Shown: one piece after another, positions 54,723-64,000 of the stretch | Layout of the letters: each line of letters begins with the position of its first letter | How positions within the stretch are numbered: position 1 is the first letter of the stretch | NCBI GenBank assembly: GCA_009760855.2 | Contig: WPIO01000014.1 | Span: 5,999,001 to 6,063,000, forward strand | DNA length: 64,000 bases | Source: Cristatella mucedo | Taxonomy: Eukaryota > Bryozoa > Phylactolaemata > Cristatellidae | Direction of reading: 5' to 3' | Position numbers and translations under genes: made by a program | The notes under the pieces: model-generated | What the model was told of the DNA's origin: nothing | Databases searched by the model: none | Seen by the model: only the letters and a program-made list of their open reading frames with translations

Positions 54723-56290
54723 CGGCTAAATCTGGGCAGTGCTAGTCCACATCCAAAGCACGACAAAATATTATAGATACTCTCGACGCGATCCTTGGAT
54801 CTTTATTTTTATTACCCACGTTCATAGAAATGGGTTTAGATAGCGTGTTTACTCTAGAGTAATATATTTACTGAACTGGATCTATTGATCAACGCAATAG
54901 TTGTCTCCATGATTTAGTTTTATATTATTTCACCGCTAAAAGAGTGAATTTCTTTCATGCGCCTGCGTACACGGCCACGTTTTGTAGCTACAAATGAGTA
55001 GAGAAAAATGTTTGATAAAACATGTAAGAATCCGTCCACAAACCGTATCACCACAGACTTCCTCGGAGAATTGAGGGCAGTTTTCTGCAATCCTGAAAGA
55101 TTCCTTCTCTACTAGATGTAATGGAAAGCATATGCTGGGTATGAAGTAGTGAAAAGCAAAGTCACTGGATTGACAGAAGTCTCAGCAGGATGTAAATAGC
55201 GGGGAATCAGCCCCGAATCAGTGAAAGCGGGCTGGGGTCGGAGAATTAGTTATTAAGCAGCAATTTCACGATAGCAAGATTTGTAGAAGTAGTCGGATAC
55301 TCAGCAAGAGAGCGTGCTTTCACGTGCGTACATACTGTAGCCTTCGCTCCATAGATACTGTGCAAGCTTAAATTACCTTAAGTAATTTGGTTATATATCA
55401 TAGGTAAATGGCAATGTGTGCTCTTAGTATTATCGAATGCCACTCGCCGGAATACAGCGACTCGAGATGATCACACAAGCTCTAGAAATAGTGAAGCTTT
55501 AGCTGTAGACAATAATTTAGTAATAATTTTTTACAGTTTTCAGTAAGTCAGAGATTTTCGGGAAACTTGCGTTCAATTGCATCGGCTTGCACCTAGTTGG
55601 TAACTTTGAATAAGAATGACTGAGCTAGTTCTATGCTTTGAACTTGAATCTTAACGAATGAACGCCCTCCGTTAGCTTATATGAAGTACTTAGGCTGCGT
55701 TTCCCATATGGGTGTGCGTGACAAATGCGGCATTTGTAGCCGCATTCAATTCATAACAAATACTATTGACACGGCCAGCCTTAGCTACTGTGTCTATATT
55801 GACTCTCGATCATCGGCGTGGCACGTGAGCAACGGCAAGCGGGAAAATTGGACATCACAATTAATCATTCATCAGTGCTCCTAAGCTGTAAGCTACTATA
55901 GGCCGAGCCGAGCTAGCGCCACTCGCGAGACTTCTACAAAAGCCGCATGTGGTGGGTGATTGAGTTTCTAAAGGTGGTTGGCACCAGCCACCGTTGGCGA
56001 GCGACGATAGCGATGCCTTGCGACACTGCTTACAATGTTCAACTTTAGAAGATACTACCTAAAGGCTCTTCGGAAAAAGTCGTCCGATTCTATCGTTCGA
56101 TTTTCATCAGTCACAAATTTTAACGATGACTTTACAGCTAAGAATGATCCGTTCTACTCAACGTTATAGCGCGCCTGGATAAAAATGACCGTGTTTGGGT
56201 TCATACCTGTAGAAGTTTAGCCCACGATCTAGTCTACGGTTTTCTTTCGTGTTCTATGCTAAGATTACAAGCCGCACAATCTAGGTAGAG
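54723..56290. other. Spacer, no gene recognised
   Basis: No convincing coding region or repeat on either strand. Confidence 0.4.
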
Positions 56291-56419
56291 CGCTAACCGC
56301 TCAGAAAACCTCTGCGTGTACGTTTTTGCCAGGGTGACTGAGATGAGAAACTCAGAGCGGCGCGAGAGTAATGAGAGCTCACAAACCGCCGAGGGCGATA
56401 ATCACCGGCGCGCGAAAGT

Positions 56420-56854
56420 CTAGTTTCTGCTCGGCCATTCACTTGCGAGGTGCAACTGACCACGCCTTTGCTTGGGCGTCTTTGGTGGCGTTGGCTTCGG
56501 CTCCACTGCGTCCTCTGTCTCAACGCTGCCTATAGCAGCCTTTTTCTTCTTTTGTTTGGGGCGACGGAACTTCCGCGAGGACTCCGAGATTCCGAATGGA
56601 TCAGCACATTCTTGATGCTGAGGTGAGCTGAATACACGCGCTGGCGATGGCAGCGCTGCACATTTATCCGAGTCGTCCGGCGCCTTTGTTTCATCAATCG
56701 GCAGCGGAGACGGCGACATCGGAGCGGCGACTGAAGGCGGCGACGCATCATCGCCGCCGGGGTTCGGAAGCCCTTTCTGATTTAGGCGTTCTTTCTCTTC
56801 ATCTTCTTCATCAGAGGACCCTGATAAAGGCCCCGCGGACCTTTTAGCTGACAT
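56420..56854 (-). CDS. Candidate first coding exon of an unidentified gene
   Basis: Open from ATG 56852-56854 for 144 codons in a CpG-rich stretch. The product looks like a disordered nuclear protein: acidic-serine start (SGSSDEEDEEKERLNQKG), proline-rich middle, then a basic patch (RRPKQKKKK) and PKPTPPKTPKQRR. A possible donor GTGAAT lies near the end (CGCAAGTGAAT at about 56440), so the true exon may be slightly shorter. Low-complexity composition prevents assignment; GC-rich DNA also favours chance ORFs. Confidence 0.4.
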   Translation of the reverse strand: MSAKRSAGPLSGSSDEEDEEKERLNQKGLPNPGGDDASPPSVAAPMSPSPLPIDETKAPDDSDKCAALPSPARVFSSPQHQECADPFGISESSRKFRRPKQKKKKAAIGSVETEDAVEPKPTPPKTPKQRRGQLHLASEWPSRN

Positions 56855-57814
56855 TAAAGGTTCTGTTGAAGGATGTCTCCCTGATGGCGCAGAGAGCTTC
56901 GACGAAGGTGCAGCGGAGACAAGCTATTACTTAGGCTTCGAAGGGTGAAAAACCTGAAAAGACAACGAGCCTTTTCGTGAATCCACGACTCATTAACATG
57001 TGTCTAAATATTCACGGAAAAGTGCACTAATGTGCTTTATACGAATGTCTATGTAGTATGGCAAATATAATGCGAAACCCATGCCATCAGTGAAGAGCAT
57101 ACCCGTCGCCTCCCGGCACCCAACAAATGTAGCCTCTCAGCAGCCCTAATTTGCGGTCAGATGCAGTGGGAGCAAGTAGACAACCGAAAATTTACCTTTA
57201 AAATGGACGGAGAATAATTCCGCATAGTCTATTATAGGATGCTACGTGGTCCTGTGTCTAACCGCGGGTAGGTCCACGCGGGCGGCTGTGGGTTGTTGAC
57301 GTTGTCGTTGCGGTAACCAGCGCTTCCGGTAACTGAACTAACGACACTCTGATTGGCTAAAGCTTGGCGAATAGGCTTTTCGCTTTCTTTGGCCGCATAA
57401 TGACCCGGCGTCGGAGCAATGCACCGATCGTCCGCGCTGGCTTTCGACCGGCTCCTCCTGTCTACCGTTTCTCTTTACGAGCACCGAACCGCATTTACTC
57501 GGACGTTGCTATTACTAAATTCACGAGGTCATTCAGTTAAGATGCAATTCACTTAGCCTGGCTAGATCCGGTTTCCGCTGTTTTACCGAGGATGTGCCTC
57601 GAGTGCCGAGAGATGTGCCGAGGCGGCCCACGTTTAACTGGCTCCTACAAGTCCGCGTGCGTGAGCAAAGCGGAGCAGACGAATGAAGCTGAGCTGTGAG
57701 CTGTGAGAGCTACTCCAGCTCAAACTACGCTAGGTGAGCGCTGCTCCAGCGCAACGCCCAGTGGCGCGAGCGAACCCGCAGCGCTCGCTCCGGCGCCTCT
57801 TGTATCTCCGTAAC

Positions 57815-58480
57815 TGCACAAAGTCATAAAGAATGACCACGTGGGTGTTGCGCACGGGAGGTTTGTGTAGCGCACTCACAGCCCAAGCGGCTTTCGGTAC
57901 TCAGTCGATAGCCAACAGACTTCGTCTCACACAACGAAGAGAAAGTGGGAAGCATAGCAAAGTCAGAAGAGCAGTTGAGGTAGTAAGTAGCATGGAAGTA
58001 GCAGCTCAGGACCGCTGAAAAGGATTAGCCATAGTCGGCAGTAGGAGAGTAGTTGTCGTTGCCTAAGAATTTTGGAAGCGAGTTCAACAGTATAGGACCT
58101 GCATAGCTAAAGCTTCTGTCGTCAACGGTCTTTAAGCAGATGAATGGAACAGCTAATTTATTGTCCATACAGGACCTGAAGGCAGGAGGAGGCTGAAACT
58201 GGTGCAGCAGTTCAGCTAGGTATGGAGGAGCCAAGCCGTGACTTTGGCCTTGTGGGTCAGCGTAAGAGCTTTGCTCTGTACCTGTTGATCAACCGGCAGC
58301 CATCCTAGCTCTTTTAGCAAAGGAGACACGTGCTCCAACCTCTGGGACTTGAAGACTAGCCTTGCAGCCGTATTCATAGTCAGCTGCAGCGGCCTAGTTG
58401 CTTTCTTTGGTAGCCAAGCCTAAAGGGAATTACCGTAATCAAGCCAGAACTAAGGATCTAGTTAAATTTTTTACAAGCCA
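57815..58480 (-). mobile_element. LINE family B, 3' part, decayed
   Basis: The reverse complement gives VYRLTHKA-like text, APPYLAELLHQFQPPPAFRS, NKLAVPFICLKTVDDRSFSYA and [20 protein letters not shown], then the C-terminal tail across 57820-58020. Same order as 60760-62470 but uninterrupted, so it can be used to see where that copy is split. Confidence 0.8.
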
Positions 58481-59060
58481 CTGTGGAAGACAGCTCCTCT
58501 TCAATTGCTACCGCTCGCGGTGCTGTTGGACACGGCCAGCTAGAACGACCTCAGCTACTGGATGGGGGCCGCTCTTAATGCGCGCAGCGCAGCCAGATCA
58601 AACGTCTGCGTCGCGCTCCAGTGTCAAACGCGTGACGTGTAGAACAGCCTATTTTGGCTGGGAAGAGCAGCGCCGTCTACTGGACGTTCGCCGGGGCAGC
58701 TCTCAGGTTAGCCGCGATACCAGCCCTTGCCTCAACGGGTCTGACTAGGGCACCTAGAGCAACTCGTAGCCGGCGGACTAGCCAAGTAAAATTAGGTAGG
58801 GGACGCGTTAGTTAACCGAGAGCGGGGCGAGGTGTCAGTCTGACAGCGAGATTCGCTCAGGTTAGAATGGAGCTTTGGTCAGACAAAGAGCGGTAAGGAT
58901 GTGGACCGAGTACTGTGCTCCATTCGACAAAGAGTGAAAGGATGACAAGCTGGCGCAGGAGCCATCTAATAAATTACAGGCGGAAGCGAATACGCCTGAG
59001 AACGGACACCGGGAGCGGGGGTCCGAAAAACTAGCAGCTGTGCTCAAGGTAAGGAGTTCA
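58481..59060. other. GC-rich spacer, no gene recognised
   Basis: CpG-rich sequence without recognisable coding content. Confidence 0.4.
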
Positions 59061-59063
59061 GAG

Positions 59064-59132
59064 AGAGAATGAGAGAGAGCGAGAGAGAGAGAGAGAGAGG
59101 AGACACAGAGAGAGAGAGAGAGAGAGAGAGAG

Positions 59133-59220
<88 letters not shown>
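59064..59220 (+). repeat. GA microsatellite
   Basis: GA dinucleotides with a few interruptions (GCGAGAG, GGAGACAC, GCAAG) across about 157 bp. It is the same motif as the CT array at 31.7 kb but on the opposite strand. Confidence 0.95.
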
Positions 59221-59221
<1 letters not shown>

Positions 59222-60759
59222 ATAAACGAGATGACTGACAGAGATCGGGCTGCAGCTTCGGTTGTCGATGCGAGACTACGAATCGAGAGCGCGAGAGTCG
59301 AACCTACGGCAACGAAGAGTTAAGTGCAACTCAGACTGTGCAGTTGTGTTCTGCTAGCTACTCAGTTAGCGGCTCGTATCTTGTCGTGCTCTAGCGATCT
59401 ACCTTCGGGGTCAGGACCATCGTTAGCGTCGTAGGCGTAGGGTAGCTTATTGTAGTCGGGCTTCGGGTGTTCTCACGCAGTTAACTCCGTTGATCCGGTA
59501 CGAGCCGCGTAAAGAGCGTGCGCCGGCGCGTAACCATTACTTACATGCCCACAATAAACGGTTGCTTTCGGCACCCAGTTTTAGCCGCTTGTGTTTTAAC
59601 CGCACTGCAGCACTGCACTACACCGTCCACAGGTAGAGAACCGGGGAAAGGAACTTCTGCGAGGTTGCAGACCAACGTTTCCCGCGTTTCGGCGCGTGGA
59701 TTAGTCGGCGAGCCATCGATCGCTGAAGAACCGGGGTCGCACGTGCACCAGGATGACGACCTCCTCCGATTTCTGTGTATCTAATACCTTCAAGACGTTC
59801 CTTCGCACGGCGACATCGAGCTGCCCATTGAACGAGAGCTCGCCTCGTTTTTGAAGCATCGCCAGGCGCTGCTGCGAAGTGCGAAGCGCTCGCCAAACGC
59901 GTAGCGAAACGATGTTAAAATTTTAACAGTCGATCCTTAAAAGTATCTCGACGGAATCAATTTGAGAAGTCGCTATCGAGGAAATGATATTCAATAGCTA
60001 GTTTCAGACTGGTGCGTGGTTAAACGAACAATTAATACATGCCTACTTAGCTGACAATAATAAACCTCGCCGGATTTTTATTAGGCATAATTTTTTGCTC
60101 ACCTTTAGGTGGCGCATTTTTACGATCACCCTTTGGGTTTTAGTGCTGCCGAACAAACAAGTAGCTAATTCAGTCTCTGGTATGTCATATACAGGATGGC
60201 ATGCCAAGCGGCGTTAATTCATTCTCTGAGCGAGCGAACGCTATCTTCGGTGTAAAGTTTCTGACAGAGCAGAGACCTCGTAGTCATCTTTAGCAGGCTG
60301 ACCGTTAGGGGCCCACTCTGGTTGAGGGCGCAAAAAAGGGTAGAGCAAAAGCTTTATGAGAGCAGTCTTAGCAAGAAGTTATGCTGGATTTTGCAATGCC
60401 CTCACACGTTGGATTTTGCATTGAGTAATTTTTTTGAAATCTAAGGCCTTGAAATAGAGTTACATGAATTCTTCTAGCCATAGCTAAAACGCTCAAAAAA
60501 CGAAACTAATAGACGAGGTGGTAGAAAGTGCATGTCTGCTGTGCCATTTAAGAAAAAACTGTAGTTGAGAACTCCTTACGTTCTATTTGTTATAGAAACA
60601 TGTATGCCTGTACACAGTGGGCGGAGCAAAGGAGAGGGGCCAAAGGACAGTTGCCTCACAGGTCTATTCGGGCGTCTAAGCACGAGCTTGTACTAATATT
60701 CTTAGCCCAGTTAATACCATGGAGGACAGCATAGACTATGTACTATGTTTACTATGTAC

Positions 60760-61177
60760 CTCCTCCTGTAAATCCACAAAGTCATAAAGACTATGTGGGT
60801 GTTACGCAGGAGAGTTTTGCATAGCTCACTCACATCCTAAGCGGATTTTGGTACGCATTCGGAAGCCAACAGACTTCGTCTCACGCAACAAAGAGAAAGT
60901 AGAAAGCATAGCAGGGTCAGGAGAGCACATGAGATAGTGAGTAGCAGGAAAGTAGCAGCTCAGGACCGCTGAAAAGGATGAGCCATAGTCGGCAGCAGGA
61001 GAGTAGTTGTCGTTACGTAAGAATTGTGGAAGAGAGTTCCACAGTCTAGGACCTGCAGAGCTAAAGCTTCTGTCGCCAACGGTCTTTAAGCGGAGAAATG
61101 GAACAGCTAATTTATTTTCCACACGGGACCTGAGGGCGCGAAGAGGCTGAAACTGTTGCAGAAGTTCAGCTGTGTAG
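60760..61177 (-). mobile_element. LINE family B, 3' part of the split copy
   Basis: The reverse complement reads AELLQQFQPLRALRSRVEN, KLAVPFLRLKTVGDRSFSSA, RLWNSLPQFLRNDNYSPAAD, then the C-terminus and a 3' UTR with CACATAGTCTTTATGACTTTGTGG. It continues the minus-strand element at 61767-62475, from which it is separated by an inserted LINE A. Confidence 0.85.
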
Positions 61178-61766
61178 TCGCAGTTGCCACATTACATCAC
61201 TCCTCACCGACCTGCACTGGCTCCCAGTCAAGCAACGGATTGACTTCAAGGTTCTGTCGCTCACTTTTAGGTCACTTCATTCTTTGGCTCCAGCCTATCT
61301 CTCAGATCTACTCCCCCATCAGGCCAAGCATCGTACCGCCGGCTTTTCGGAATCCAACAGTGTAACAATACCTCGTACAAACCTCAAATCCTTTGGAGAC
61401 CGTGCATTTCGTACGCTCCAAAAGCCTGGAACTCCCTCCCGACCTGCGTCAGAACATCCCCTGACCTGACCAAATAAAAAAAAACTTAAAAACACGTATT
61501 TAGGACAGCATTTAGTGGGTCCCTATGATTCGTCCTTCATGTGCTCATGCGTGCTGACACTGTGCATGCTCCCACTAACCACATTTGCATGCTGACCCTG
61601 TGCATGTCACCCCTAACCATGTTATTCATTTTGTTCGTTTATCAAGCATGATATTACTCACCATTCAATTGAATTTCCCTTTGCAGCAAATGTAAAGCGC
61701 TTAGAGAGAGATTGAGTTCTCTGAGGGCGCTTTATCAAGTGCATTACTATTATCATTATTATACGT
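61178..61766 (+). mobile_element. LINE family A inserted into LINE family B
   Basis: TCGCAGTTGCCACATTAC to the 3' hairpin (61694-61734) and ATT tail matches family A (4799-5390). Small lesions: a deletion in the AFSSYAPK region (AFRTLQKPG here). It splits the minus-strand family B element at an APSY/AELL position. Confidence 0.9.
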
Positions 61767-62475
61767 ACGAAGGAGCCAAGCCGTGTTGGGCCTTGTGGGT
61801 CAGCCTATAAACTTTGCTCTGTATTCGTTGCTCAACCGGCATCCATCCTAGGTCTTTTAGCAAAGGAGACACGTGCTTCAACCTCTGGGACTTGAAGACT
61901 AGCCTTGCTGCCATATTCATATTTAGCTGCAGTGGCCTAGTTGCTTTCATTGGTAGCCCAGCCAAAAGGGAAATACAATAATCAAGCCGACACAGAACTA
62001 AGGAGCTAGTAAAATTGTTTGAAAGCCACTGTGGAAGATAACTCCTATTCGTGGATAGGGATCGGACGTGATGGCTAGCTGTAGAAGCAATCTTCTGAAT
62101 GAAGTTTTAAAATTTAGGCAGCTGTCAAAAACGAGACCTAGATTTCGAGCTTGTGATGATTTCGAGCTCGTGGATGAACCCATATCAGCATCGCCTACTT
62201 GAAAAGGAAAGCCTTTTAATCCAGCCACACGCCTATAGTGTCCTATGAGCAGCAGTTCGGTTTTATCGTCATTTAACTTATAGACGTTTTCCGACATCCA
62301 GGATTGAGTATCGGCAAGGCAAGCTTTCAGTTTATGAGTTGCTGCAGCAGATTCCGACGGTTTGAATGACAAACACAGCTGAGTATAGTCAGCATAAAAG
62401 TGATATCCTATTCCGTAGACAATGCTAACGTCAACGGGATTTGCAGGTGTGGCACTTCGCGAAGGGTGCATAGCA
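61767..62475 (-). mobile_element. LINE family B, reverse transcriptase part of the split copy
   Basis: The reverse complement has GYHFYADYTQLCLSF (catalytic RT motif, with Y in place of the second D of YADDTQL), WMSENVYKLNDDKTELLLIG, SSQARNLGLVFDSCLNF, then PLQLNMNMAARLVFKSQR and LLKDLGWMPVEQRI, ending at HGLAPSYV where LINE A interrupts. A frameshift lies between 61965 and 62000. Confidence 0.85.
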
Positions 62476-63440
62476 GCAGTAGCAGATAGGCATCAGCTTT
62501 ATTCCAGGTGGTACAGAGGCCAAGCCCTTTTTTCGCCCAGGTCGCTCTCCTCTAACTCTCTTGATATTGAAACGGTGGAGTAATTCATCAGTCAAACTGT
62601 CATGTCACCAATGCAATATTTATTACTCATCGGTAACCCAAGGGATAGGAACCGGTTGCCTGATAATTTATTGGTGGTTAGCACAGAAGGCGACCGACAT
62701 CTCAAAACACTCAACCCAGCTGCGCCGCTCGTGGCTCTGAGGCAGGCAGGGTTTCACTCTGGAACTGCGAGGGGCTCTTGGTGCCGTAAATTTTTTTTTA
62801 AGTCAGTTATACAAGCCTGCGATATTGGCAGCTGTTGTCTCTATGTTATGGATGTCAACTTGCTACCGTAAACTATGGGCGCTCTATGTTGTTGCCACGT
62901 TGAGCTACTGTCGGCACACCTGGGTCCAATGAAACTGCACCTACAAGTTGCTGGCCCGTTCCAAGGCCTTCGCCGGTATTCCTCGCGTCCACTGGAAATG
63001 ACACTTCTACAAGCGCTTTGCGCTTGCAGTCCAGTTCTGCCCGAACGGGGAAGCCCGATGCCCACAGTAACAAATCTTGGTGCAACACCCAGCTCCTTCC
63101 ACGGATGTCCAATAAGTTCATTGGAAACGGACATCCGACACACAATATTGGCCTCGCGTGGTGAGTGGTCGCCGATCCCCACTGGCGGCACGCTTGCCTC
63201 GCAAATGCAGTTATGGAGTGTTATGCACGTGCACTGCAAGCGATAAAAGCGTAGTTAGGGTCGGGTGAATGCTTGCCGTGCCGTAGTCTAACGTTCTGAC
63301 ACTTTTCATAGCATCATCCACTGCCAGCCGTGAATAAGCCATCGTCGGTACCAGCAGCGCCAACACGACCTACTAAGGAGATCATTTGCTACAGTGTAAA
63401 TGCGTCGTTCTTTTCGAAATGCTCGACTGAAGATAATGCT
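62476..63440. other. Spacer with unrecognised overlapping ORFs
   Basis: Several overlapping open frames on both strands (62841-63246) show no recognised motif; most or all are chance. Confidence 0.4.
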
Positions 63441-63573
63441 TTGAATGAGATCTCTACATACCGTCAATCTAGGTGCAGTCGCAGCTCACGTGTCGAATAA
63501 AAAACGTGATTTACGCAGTGCTGTACAGTGCCGGAAGGGTTTGCCCCTACAAAAATCCTCGCTCGAAACTTCC

Positions 63574-63577
<4 letters not shown>

Positions 63578-63622
<45 letters not shown>
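63578..63622 (+). repeat. TA microsatellite with TATG end
   Basis: An uninterrupted TA run followed by ATGTATGTATG. Confidence 0.95.
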
Positions 63623-63627
<5 letters not shown>

Positions 63628-63739
63628 CCTGTATGCCTGTATATATGCATTTAGATGTAAATAACTCTTTAATTCTTTTGTTGCTCTTCGTGGAATCTGG
63701 ATGCCCCGTGCATAAATTTTGTAGCACTCTAAAAACAGG

Positions 63740-63898
63740 ACGAGATGGTTTGGTCCAGCGGGTAAGGTGCTCGCCCCGACCAAGGTCTGGCTGAGGTTGT
63801 GGGCTCGAGCCACGAGGCATATGTGAAGCGCCTAAATAAAGATAAAGTTCTCTTGGGGCGCCATACAAATGAATTATATTTATTTTATATTTATACGA
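63740..63898 (+). mobile_element. SINE family 2, full-length-looking copy
   Basis: GATGGTTTGGTCCAGCGGGTAAGGTGCTCGCC head, GGCTCGAGCCA B-box-like, GTGAAGCGCCTAAATAAAGATAAAGTTCTCTTGGGGCGCCATACAAATGAATTATATTTATTTTATATTTA tail. It contains the LINE-A-like 3' segment in full. Confidence 0.88.
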
Positions 63899-64000
63899 CT
63901 TTTGATTGACGACCGTCTCAGCTACACAGACGAGTCTCACAACTTTAAGCAAAGTGTCATTGCAAGCATACTCCGTCTAGACTTCAGTAAATCACCCGAG

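Noticed and set aside
62841-63246. Overlapping ORFs of 90-132 codons on both strands
   Set aside because: No motif, mutual overlap, and no splice sites linking them to a known gene.

Overview
The window is nuclear DNA of an animal, most likely a marine invertebrate. Two conserved animal genes are split by GT-AG introns. The introns and spacers are full of tRNA-derived SINEs and 5'-truncated non-LTR retrotransposons. There is no bacterial gene layout. The species cannot be named from the sequence alone.

Layout: (1) 253-10592 (+) holds the last eight well-supported exons of a facilitative glucose transporter (GLUT/SLC2A family); the 5' exons lie upstream of the window. (2) About 10.8-14.0 kb is spacer with one SINE and a decayed copy of a widespread animal protein of unknown function. 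(3) 14074-31161 is an AT-rich, intron-free block of about 20 viral genes: an endogenous, decayed copy of a Polinton/Maverick- or adintovirus-like dsDNA virus. It has a protein-primed type B DNA polymerase, an adenain-like protease, an A32-type packaging ATPase, a double-jelly-roll major capsid protein, a probable penton, a parvovirus-type phospholipase A2 domain, an HNH-AP2 endonuclease, a repeat-built fibre-like protein and small proteins I cannot name. No integrase and no terminal inverted repeats were found. (4) 31.2-38.0 kb carries a 375-bp composite CT microsatellite, a LINE, a SINE, a 50-bp tandem duplication and about 2.3 kb of old degenerate tandem repeat. (5) 38082-45281 (+) is a complete five-exon POLR2D (RPB4) gene of 141 codons; its first intron holds several decayed LINE fragments. 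(6) 45.3-64.0 kb is intergenic or unassigned: GC-rich stretches, a GA microsatellite, SINEs, a LINE inserted into another LINE, and one candidate first exon on the minus strand (56420-56854).

The viral genes form strand blocks that meet tail to tail (19.44, 23.25 and 24.86 kb) and diverge from short shared promoters (22.17 and 26.01 kb). Five viral genes begin with the identical 10-mer TATAGAAATG, whose last three bases are the start codon. Three more differ by one base, and another copy is cut exactly by a LINE insertion. This looks like a virus-wide promoter/initiator. Most viral genes carry frameshifts and stops, so the copy is a fossil, but three or four small ORFs are still open.

Two SINE families and two LINE families recur. 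The 3' end of SINE family 2 closely resembles the 3' end of LINE family A, which suggests that the LINE machinery copies the SINE.
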